DNA of 64,000 nt from assembly GCF_046298265.1 (NCBI RefSeq), contig NZ_JBKAHK010000004.1:1-64000 (forward strand). The letters are read 5' to 3'. Shown in pieces: positions 10,101 to 16,634 of the stretch. Origin of the DNA: Gillisia xinjiangensis. Lineage in GTDB: Bacteria; Bacteroidota; Bacteroidia; Flavobacteriales; Flavobacteriaceae. The notes beneath the pieces were generated by a model that was not told where the DNA came from, made no database searches, and saw nothing but the letters and a program-made list of their open reading frames with translations. Numbering within the stretch: the first letter of the stretch is position 1; each line of letters opens with the position of its first letter. Made by a program: the position numbers and the translations under genes.

Positions 10101-12243
10101 GGAATCCTATCACATTGGAATGGAAACCGGCGCCATTGAGTTTGCCTGTATCAATACCAATATATACTGCATTCACAGTTACCTTAGTGGTAAACCCCTG
10201 GAGCGGCTTGAAGAGGAAACAAAAGCTTACAGCCAGAATTTCAGGTTATTCAACCAGGAGACCAACTTAAATTATAATGAAGTATACCGGCAGGGAATGC
10301 TTAACCTGTTAGGACGGGCAGCAGATCCGGTGATATTAACAGGTACTGCCTATGATGAGGAAAAAATGGTGGTGCAGAATGAAGAGCGCAATGATAAGAC
10401 CGGGATGTTTTTTCTTCATTTCAACAAGCTTATACTCTGTTACATATTTGGTGAGTACGAAAACGGACTGAAGCATGCTGCAGAATCGCGAAAACTTCTG
10501 GAAGCTGTTATGGCCAAATTTGAAATCCCGAACCATCATTTTTACGAAGCACTCACCATGCTCGCCCTTTATGAAAAGACAGAGAAAAAAGATCAGAGAA
10601 AATACCGGAAGCGCATACTATCAAATCTCAAAAAATTAAAAACCTGGGGCAAAGACGCTCCGGAAAATTTTCAGCATAAATACGATATCATTAAGGCAGA
10701 ACTTTTTCGTATAAGAGGAAACACTGAAAAAGCCGCTTTATACTACGATAAAGCAATTCAGGGAGCCAGCCAACAGAATTTTATCCATGAGGAGGGAATA
10801 GCCCGGGAGCTGGCCGGAAGATTCTTCATGAAGCAATCTGCAGATGCGCTGGCTGAATTTTTTCTAAGATCTTCTTACAACGCCTTTAGAGCCTGGGGGG
10901 CAATGGCCAAACTGAAGGCGATGGAATTGGAATATTCCAGATATATAAGTGGGGTTATTTCAGGTGAGAGTTTAAACAGCATCTCCATGACAGCTACTAC
11001 TTTTGATGACGGCACCAGTAGTTTAAAACTGGACCTGGCAACCATATTCAAAGCCTCCTCTTCTATTTCGCAGGAAATCGTTTTGAATAAACTGTTCAAA
11101 AAACTGATGGCGACTGTAATGGAAAATGCAGGCGCAGACAGGGGTATTCTTCTGCTGAAAGACAAAGGGAAATTATACATTGAAGCTTTGGCTGAAGATA
11201 ATGGCAAGACCTGTAATGTGATGCAACATATCAACTATAAAGGTTCCGGGCTCTTGTCTGAATCTATTGTGTCTTACGTTACCCAAACCGCAAAAAGCGT
11301 AGTGGTCCAGGATGCTAAAAATGAGCGAAGATTCCCGCAGTGCAACTACCTCCAGGCCTCTGCTGTAAGATCTGTTTTGTCTTCTCCTATTATTCATTTA
11401 GGAAAAATGGTAGGCGTTCTTTATCTGGAAAACAATAAAACAACCGCCGCCTTTACAAAGGAAAGGGTTGACCTCCTGGCGCTGCTCTCAGGGCAAATTG
11501 CCGTGTCAATTAATAATGCGGTCTTATATGAGAATCTTGAGCACAAAGTAGCAGAAAGAACCGTGGCGCTTGAGGAGGAAAAAAAGAAATCTGATGAATT
11601 ATTACTGAACATCCTTCCTGCTGAAATTGCTGAAGAACTTAAAAGAACCAAAAAAACCATCCCTCAATACATTGATAAAGTTACTGTGATGTTTACAGAT
11701 TTCAAAGGATTTACCCAGTTCAGCGAGACCATGAGCCCGCAGGATCTGGTTGATGAATTGGATGTTTGTTTCAGCCAGTTTGACAACATTGTCGAAAAAT
11801 ACAATGTCGAAAAAATCAAAACCATAGGAGATTCCTATATGTGTGTGGGTGGGCTTCCTGTTCCCAATTCCACTCACTCAATAGATGTAATTCACGCGGC
11901 CATGGAAATAAGAGACTGGATGCTAGCGCGAAAGGAGGCTGCCAGGGAGAGTGGGAAACCGGTTTTTGAGATTAGGATTGGTTTGGATACGGGCCCTGTA
12001 ATCGCCGGTGTGGTGGGTTCCAAAAAATTTGCTTATGACATCTGGGGAGATACTGTAAACACTGCCTCCAGGATGGAATCCTCAGGAGAAACAGGCAAAA
12101 TCAATATCTCCGGAAAAACATATTTACTCATCAAGGACTCCTTTGACTGTGAATTCAGAGGGAAAATAGAAGCCAAAAATAAAGGCCTTATAGATATGTA
12201 TTTTGTAGAGCCCCTGAAGGACAGGGTTAATATCGAAGGTTAA
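7138..12243 (+). CDS. Ser/Thr kinase - AAA ATPase - GAF - adenylate cyclase fusion
   Basis: A 1701-aa signalling protein. Residues about 1-270 form a Hanks-type kinase: Lys in VLLK (residue 30), HKDISGNN (H120, D122, N127), DLG in place of DFG (141-143), SPE (169-171). Residues 290-560 form an AAA/STAND-like ATPase with Walker A GYSGTGKS (322-329) and Walker B VIFIDD (448-453). A long helical, TPR-like region follows to about 1290. A GAF domain spans about 1300-1460, then a coiled coil, then a class III cyclase (about 1510-1690). The cyclase has metal Asp residues in FTDFKGF and IGDSYM. The base-selecting positions are Lys in EKIKTIGDSYM and Asp in YDIWGDTVN, which is the adenylate rather than guanylate pattern. 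Cyanobacterial multi-kinases have kinase-AAA-GAF followed by a histidine kinase; here a cyclase takes that place. First gene of an operon with the lipoxygenase (24-bp gap). The trigger sensed is unknown. Confidence 0.93.
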   Translation: MVAEQLIHESKKSKIYLLEDSEFGRPVLLKILNYEFPTPKEISQFYNEFEIIDGLEIKGIRLPLKKLKHNGRHAMYLEYVNGKTVKQVFNGKQNDTLDFLHTAIHMAEALAELHEQNIIHKDISGNNIIVDIQDRWIKIIDLGLASRLTLKQQHLGNPTQLEGTLEYISPEQTGRMNRVIDYRTDLYSLGVVMYEMLTGTTPFDGLDPLGIIHGHIAGMPEPVKSRNSKCPTPLSDIIDILLSKNSESRYQSAYGLQHDLEKCLEQFQANKRIEEFTLRTQDFSGKFNLPQKLYGRDEELDILLRKFEDVAEGGIELVLVSGYSGTGKSALVHEIHKPITQRAGHFAEGKYDQYQRDVPYFAILKAFEELIDIFLGESKDRLKIIRNDILEAVGEEGKVLTEVLPTLELIIGPQPEVPELGGNEAKNRFNYIFKKFANVVSKEDYPVVIFIDDLQWADSSSLSLLHTLVTDPDNTHIMFIGAYRDNEVNASHPFAILVNDLKKEGVDIYDLKVDNLSLANLNELIADALGRDPEVVRGLAELVFQKTQGNAFFLTQFLRSLYEEKLLYFDRTTKVWDYDLQQIKEKNITDNVVELMAGRFLKLSETSQQVLKVAACFGNQFDMETLMLIHEAEEEQTLKDLKEALQEGLILPKGDQGFKFGHDRIQQAVYSQIEEENRDVTHLKIGEQLLNNVPEDKLPVYLFDMVNQLNRAVKLIKDPEKREELSQLNLRAGIKAKESSAYVTAYDYFLAGINLLKEDHWKVQYDLSLSLHALAGETAYLNGDFQKMDVMITKVLNNATSLLEKVKSYEIRILAYKAENKLLDAIKTGLEVLEQLGEKFPSKPKMPHVMVALIKSKIDLRGKDTETLANLPPMSDPMKIAAMRIMAGIASSSYWATPTLFPLIVFRLVSLSLKYGNTQVSSFAFATYGVIMCGVLGAMKTGYKFGKLGLILLEKYKAKEWKTQVYTPIYCLIVNWNEHIDKTLKPLQESYHIGMETGAIEFACINTNIYCIHSYLSGKPLERLEEETKAYSQNFRLFNQETNLNYNEVYRQGMLNLLGRAADPVILTGTAYDEEKMVVQNEERNDKTGMFFLHFNKLILCYIFGEYENGLKHAAESRKLLEAVMAKFEIPNHHFYEALTMLALYEKTEKKDQRKYRKRILSNLKKLKTWGKDAPENFQHKYDIIKAELFRIRGNTEKAALYYDKAIQGASQQNFIHEEGIARELAGRFFMKQSADALAEFFLRSSYNAFRAWGAMAKLKAMELEYSRYISGVISGESLNSISMTATTFDDGTSSLKLDLATIFKASSSISQEIVLNKLFKKLMATVMENAGADRGILLLKDKGKLYIEALAEDNGKTCNVMQHINYKGSGLLSESIVSYVTQTAKSVVVQDAKNERRFPQCNYLQASAVRSVLSSPIIHLGKMVGVLYLENNKTTAAFTKERVDLLALLSGQIAVSINNAVLYENLEHKVAERTVALEEEKKKSDELLLNILPAEIAEELKRTKKTIPQYIDKVTVMFTDFKGFTQFSETMSPQDLVDELDVCFSQFDNIVEKYNVEKIKTIGDSYMCVGGLPVPNSTHSIDVIHAAMEIRDWMLARKEAARESGKPVFEIRIGLDTGPVIAGVVGSKKFAYDIWGDTVNTASRMESSGETGKINISGKTYLLIKDSFDCEFRGKIEAKNKGLIDMYFVEPLKDRVNIEG

Positions 12244-12267
12244 ATATTCATTTAATAATAAAACCCC

Positions 12268-14457
12268 ATGAGTTTGTATCCCCCAGCCACAACTGAAGAC
12301 GACATTGAGAAAGTTTATCTTGAATCGTATAACGAAACCAAAATTGGTTACTCTAATTCCGGAAATTTTTTCAGCCCGAATTTCAAGAGTATTAATCACC
12401 TGGAAGTGGGTAACTCCAGGATGATCAATAGCTTTTTGGTGCGGGCCGTTGAATATTTACTAACCTGGTATCAGCGGTTTATACTTTGGTTGAAAAAAAA
12501 ATACCATGCATTATTTCCAAGGATAGAGAAGATAACTGGAACTGCTAAGGATGCATATATTACAGGCAAACTCACCTTTGCCAAAAGAAGTGATTATGCC
12601 AGGGGGCTTCATCACATGCCCGTGGAATTGTGGGGTCGCACAAGATTAGGTGCCTGGCACTTATTTACAAAGGGCGAAAGTGATGAAAAAGGAGTTTTTA
12701 AACTCAAGTTTGATTATTTGGTATCCAGGCGGTGGAGATACAAAACTTTCCATCTTGAAATATATCAAATCCAGCACGTGTACTTCAAAAAAGAAAATGG
12801 ACATCCTGATATAAAATTGGATCTTTTTGAAAGGATTAAAATTCCAAAAGGGGATCTTACCGGACTGGGTTATGATCTGGGGAATATTCAGCTGTGTTAC
12901 TGGGAATACAGAGATGACACCAAACTACCCAGGGTAGTAATCAAAGATCACGAAGAAGACGCCCCCGAATATTATTCAGATGGGCGTAACGAGGCTATCC
13001 AGCAGCAATTTGTTCCTATTCAACTGCTTAAGGACAAACACCTGCTGCAGATAAAGCTTGACAAGGGGCATTTCTCCCTAAAAGATATCCAAAACGATTA
13101 TCCAAAAAACCTTACCGTGGCCATGGAGGAAAAATTACCCTATTCTACCAGGTGCGATTATTGGTTTGGAAGACGTATGATGAATGGGATGAATTGTGCC
13201 ACCTTTATACCAGATCCTGAAGAAAAAAATAGATATTGGGTACGTTTTTTTGGAGCCTGTGATTATCAAGTAAATGATGAATATGCTTTTCCCACGGTAG
13301 AGATCAAATTTTACATTCCGCCGGATAAGCTGCCAATACCGGAACAGATCATTACTACGGGTCCTACCAATAATCACGAAAAATCACCATTCTCAACCCA
13401 TATCTTCACCCCTGCAGATGGGGAAAGATGGGAGTGTGCCAAAAGAGTAGCAAGAGTTACCGGGGCACTTTGCACAGAGCTGGATGACCATTTTGCAGGA
13501 ACTCACGTAAATACTGAACAGTTTGCCATTGCAGCCCGAAGGAATTTAAGAAGAAGTCCGCTTACCATTTTACTTTTCCCACATCTTAAGGAAGTCGCCC
13601 TTATCAATTTTGCGGCCGACACAATACTAATTGGTCCCGGTTATATTCCCAGAGCTTCGGCGGTTACTGCGGCCGGGATGGAGCAAAGGTGTGCAGATAT
13701 GATGGGCGTGCTGGACTGGAAGAACTGGGAGCCTATGGAGATCATCAACTCCCGCCATACCTATGCCCAGGCTGAAAATTTATTCTGGGAAGTTGTAACA
13801 GAGTATGTAGATACTTTTTTTGAGCAATTTGAGGAAGATATCAGGAAGGAATGGCCTGAAGTATTTCTCTTTAGTGAAGACTTGGTAAATCACTCGCTCC
13901 CGGCATTTCAATTCCGTAATAACGGGAAGATCTTTTCTGCGGAAGAACAGGCTTTTGAAAATAAGAGGGTGGAATATTATCATGCAAGGTTCAGGTATGA
14001 TCCTGACCTTCCGCGCAGATCGGTAGACGGTGTTCCGAAGGCTATATCTCCAATAACACTAAATCCCGATGCACCCCTCAAAGAGGATTGGGAAAACCTG
14101 AAACAGGCTTGTAAATACATCATTATGCAGGCAACTTTTATGCATACCTGGGTGAATGAGCACCAATACGAGGATATTGGAGAAGTATTATACAGCAGTC
14201 TTGGCCTTAGGTTTGGCAACAGTGAAGAGGGAATTTTTCTGCCTGAAAGTGATCATTCCATTTCACCCGATCTTACAAGGGCCACACAAATGATGTGGTT
14301 CAGCAATCTGCTCTCCAGGACCGAGTATGGATTTATTACGCGAAATGAGGAAAATGACATTGACCACTTATTTTGTGAATTGCTGGAAAAACGCAGGTCG
14401 GCTTTCAAAGAGCTATATGTTGAGATTGACAATATTGAATCACGAACAAATATTTAA
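12268..14457 (+). CDS. Lipoxygenase (non-haem iron fatty-acid dioxygenase)
   Basis: A 729-aa protein. The C-terminal half carries the lipoxygenase hallmarks. H408-x4-H413 lies in LDDHFAGTHVNTE and is followed by IAARRNLRR..LLFPHLKEVALIN, the known helix around the iron. The second metal helix has H626-x3-N630 (FMHTWVNEHQYED). The last residue of the protein is Ile729, the expected carboxylate ligand. The stretch LFWEVVTEYVDTFF also fits the family. The N-terminal about 300 residues look beta-rich and might replace a PLAT domain; a hydrophobic basic segment at about 55-85 may contact membrane. The family oxygenates polyunsaturated fatty acids to hydroperoxides. Spacings (413 to 626; 630 to C-terminus = 99) differ from P. 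aeruginosa LoxA, so it is divergent. It sits between the kinase-cyclase and the catalase-like gene, 3 bases from the latter. Lipoxygenases are uncommon in Bacteroidota. Confidence 0.85.
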   Translation: MSLYPPATTEDDIEKVYLESYNETKIGYSNSGNFFSPNFKSINHLEVGNSRMINSFLVRAVEYLLTWYQRFILWLKKKYHALFPRIEKITGTAKDAYITGKLTFAKRSDYARGLHHMPVELWGRTRLGAWHLFTKGESDEKGVFKLKFDYLVSRRWRYKTFHLEIYQIQHVYFKKENGHPDIKLDLFERIKIPKGDLTGLGYDLGNIQLCYWEYRDDTKLPRVVIKDHEEDAPEYYSDGRNEAIQQQFVPIQLLKDKHLLQIKLDKGHFSLKDIQNDYPKNLTVAMEEKLPYSTRCDYWFGRRMMNGMNCATFIPDPEEKNRYWVRFFGACDYQVNDEYAFPTVEIKFYIPPDKLPIPEQIITTGPTNNHEKSPFSTHIFTPADGERWECAKRVARVTGALCTELDDHFAGTHVNTEQFAIAARRNLRRSPLTILLFPHLKEVALINFAADTILIGPGYIPRASAVTAAGMEQRCADMMGVLDWKNWEPMEIINSRHTYAQAENLFWEVVTEYVDTFFEQFEEDIRKEWPEVFLFSEDLVNHSLPAFQFRNNGKIFSAEEQAFENKRVEYYHARFRYDPDLPRRSVDGVPKAISPITLNPDAPLKEDWENLKQACKYIIMQATFMHTWVNEHQYEDIGEVLYSSLGLRFGNSEEGIFLPESDHSISPDLTRATQMMWFSNLLSRTEYGFITRNEENDIDHLFCELLEKRRSAFKELYVEIDNIESRTNI

Positions 14458-14460
14458 GCC

Positions 14461-15600
14461 ATGGGAGCAAACGAAAAAATTATAACACGAAGTTCAGGAA
14501 ACATTTTAAAGAATGCCTGGAACAAGCTCTATCTCTGGCTATTTTGTCAGTTTTTTAGCTGGATCATTGTACTCACCCTAAGCCTTTTTTACCGGAAAAG
14601 GATGTCACATGATAACGGCATTGCCGGGATGGGAAAACTCAGCATAGTTCCCAATCCAAAATTCCCGGCGCATGAATTCTTCGAGCCCGGGCGGGTTTAC
14701 TCTGCACGTATAAGGCACGCATCTGCTACTTTCCTGGATGATGCCATGAACTGTATAAGAAGCATGTCTGTCAAGTTTAGTGATCAGCATTTTAAAAGCC
14801 CTTTTGATATTGAAATGAACACTGGCGAGACCAGCCTGTTCTGGTCGGCTTATAGTTTTTTCCAGTTTGCTAAACTGCGGAAGGAAAAGCATGGAGTGGA
14901 ATATATAGAATACTATAAAAAATACCCTGAAGGATTAAAAGGTGCGCAATTGGCGCTTCGCAGGAATCCATCCTCCTTTCAAAATTTAAGGTATTACTGT
15001 AAAACCCCCTTTAAATTTATGGGTAAAGACCAGGTAAAACGCTATGCCAAATACAGGATGCGGCCGCTGGGTAATGAACCCGAAACGGGAATTGAACTTG
15101 GCATGAGCAACGTAGATACCGGCAACCAGCGGATTTTGCCATTTGAGACCAGAGGTAGAAATTACCTGAAATATGAATACGAGGAGAAGGTAAAAAGCGG
15201 AGATGCAAAGTATATGATGCAGATCCAGACCAGGATCGCCCAGGATGATGATGACCCCGAGATCTTCAATAATATGGTGCCTTGGGATGAGATAGCCCAC
15301 CCATGGCATGATCTGGCAGAGATAGAAATTAGTGAGATCCTGGATTGGAAAGAAAGCACAAAAACCAGCTTTTCACTGAATAATATGCCGAAAACCCTCG
15401 GCATCATTCCGGCCAAAAGTATTTATGACTACAACAGCCTGAACTATATGCGCAGCCATTCAGAAAAAGCGAAAGTAGCCCGGTTGATGTCTTATAAAAT
15501 ATTTGGCTATCCCAAGCCAATTCCCAACAATGAAGACCGTAATTCGGGTGACTGGGCAAAGATCCAGGGAGAGAAAGTTTCGAAGTTGGTGAGGAGTTAA
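14461..15600 (+). CDS. Catalase-family haem protein, membrane-anchored (allene-oxide-synthase/y4iL-like)
   Basis: A 379-aa protein. Residues about 20-44 form a hydrophobic anchor. Then comes a reduced catalase core: His50 in MSHDNGIAGMGKL lies where the distal haem His of catalase-like proteins is (H-x-x-G). FFEPGRVYSARIRHAS..DD..IRSMSVKF matches the PG-Y-ARIRFS..D..D-RGFAVKF block. The proximal ligand pattern R-x3-Y is R341-LMS-Y345. AHPWHDLAEIEI fits the usual P-x-A-x-I-x-I strand. Length is below true catalase and near coral allene oxide synthase or y4iL-like proteins. Relatives convert lipoxygenase hydroperoxides to allene oxides or other products. With the lipoxygenase 3 bases upstream, this one probably acts on its product. 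Assignment to the catalase superfamily is fairly firm; the reaction is inferred. Confidence 0.7.
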   Translation: MGANEKIITRSSGNILKNAWNKLYLWLFCQFFSWIIVLTLSLFYRKRMSHDNGIAGMGKLSIVPNPKFPAHEFFEPGRVYSARIRHASATFLDDAMNCIRSMSVKFSDQHFKSPFDIEMNTGETSLFWSAYSFFQFAKLRKEKHGVEYIEYYKKYPEGLKGAQLALRRNPSSFQNLRYYCKTPFKFMGKDQVKRYAKYRMRPLGNEPETGIELGMSNVDTGNQRILPFETRGRNYLKYEYEEKVKSGDAKYMMQIQTRIAQDDDDPEIFNNMVPWDEIAHPWHDLAEIEISEILDWKESTKTSFSLNNMPKTLGIIPAKSIYDYNSLNYMRSHSEKAKVARLMSYKIFGYPKPIPNNEDRNSGDWAKIQGEKVSKLVRS

Positions 15601-15661
15601 AGGGGCTTCATTGTTCAAGGTTTAAAGTGCAAGGTTGCCGGCATGTCCATGCCTATATAGC

Positions 15662-16275
15662 ATTGAGCTTGTTGATGAAATGAAGGATGAGTTTAAAAAG
15701 GGAGATACGAAAGAAGGTTTCGCCATAGCTGAGGACATCAAACAAAACCTTCAAAAAATCACCCATCACGGCAAGCGAGCCGATGCCATCGTAAAAGGCA
15801 TGCTCGCACACAGCCGGTCAAGTTCTGGTGAAAAAGTCCCGACTGATATCAATGCTTTGGCCGATGAATATCTTCGCCTTTCGTATCACGGCTTAAGGGC
15901 AAAAGACAGCACATTCAATGCAGACTTTAAAACTGATTTTGATCCTGATTTACCAAAAGTGAATGTGGTTTCTCAAGACATTGGAAGGGTGTTACTGAAT
16001 TTGATCAATAATGCCTTTCAGGCGGTTAACGGCGTTGAAAAACCAAAAGTTATTGTGGCAACAAAAAAACTGGATAATGGCATACAAATAAATGTTTCTG
16101 ACAATGGACCCGGCATCCCTGATGCAATTAAAGATAAAAATAATTCAACCATTTTTCACTACCAAACCTACTGGGCAGGGAACAGGATTAGGGACTCAGT
16201 TTGAGCTATGATATTGTGAAGGCACATGGAGGTGATTTGAAAGTGGCGAACGAGAGTAATGGAACCATTTTTTAG
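15662..16275 (+). pseudogene. Histidine kinase C-terminal fragment (dead, second copy)
   Basis: Readable kinase sequence starts mid-domain (IELVDEMKDEFKKGD). It continues through HHGKRADAIVKGMLAHSRSSSG, the N box (LLNLINNAFQAV) and G1 (DNGPGIP). The segment with the phospho-accepting His is missing. After IKDK a frameshift near 16135 breaks the frame; the F/G2 region (FFTTKP.GQGTGLG) and the last strand (YDIVKAHGGDLKV) continue in another frame to TAG at 16273-16275. It is strongly similar to the dead fragment at 5451-5879. It follows the catalase-like gene by 61 bp, as if a kinase had been part of the same unit. A short ATG-started peptide to 16204 could be made but would lack ATP-binding parts. 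Confidence 0.85.
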
Positions 16276-16634
16276 CGTTCACCTGCCAAAAACTTAAAAT
16301 AATATCTGGCTGGCACATTCCGGTTTCATGTTCAACGGCGTGGGCAAATAATAGCTCCTGCCAGATTTGATATTTGTAAAGCACACCGTTTAAAAAGGAA
16401 AGAAAATGACCTGCCTCTTAAAAAGCAGGAAAATCTTTTAAGAGCAACGGCAGAAAAATTGGTCGAGTAGTAATGATAATAAGTAAAACCTGAGATTATG
16501 AAAGAGAATGGCCACAAAAACCTTGTTGGCTTTCAAGTTTTTTTATATTATATTTAAAAAATCATAATCTTTTTATTAAAGGATTACGAAGTTGAAAATA
16601 AGCGCATTTTTTATCCTATTTATACGATTGAAAA
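16276..16634. other. Intergenic spacer with traces of coding sequence
   Basis: No intact gene. One + strand stretch (about 16380-16470) reads HRLKRKENDLPLKKQENLLR followed by ATAEKLVE and then several stops. This looks like a relic of the linker helix of a signalling protein. No promoter matching the flavobacterial consensus was recognised before 16635. Confidence 0.4.

Noticed and set aside
11500..12243. Guanylate cyclase for the large fusion protein
   Set aside because: The base-selecting positions are Lys (EKIKTIGDS) and Asp (YDIWGD), the adenylate pattern, not Glu and Cys.
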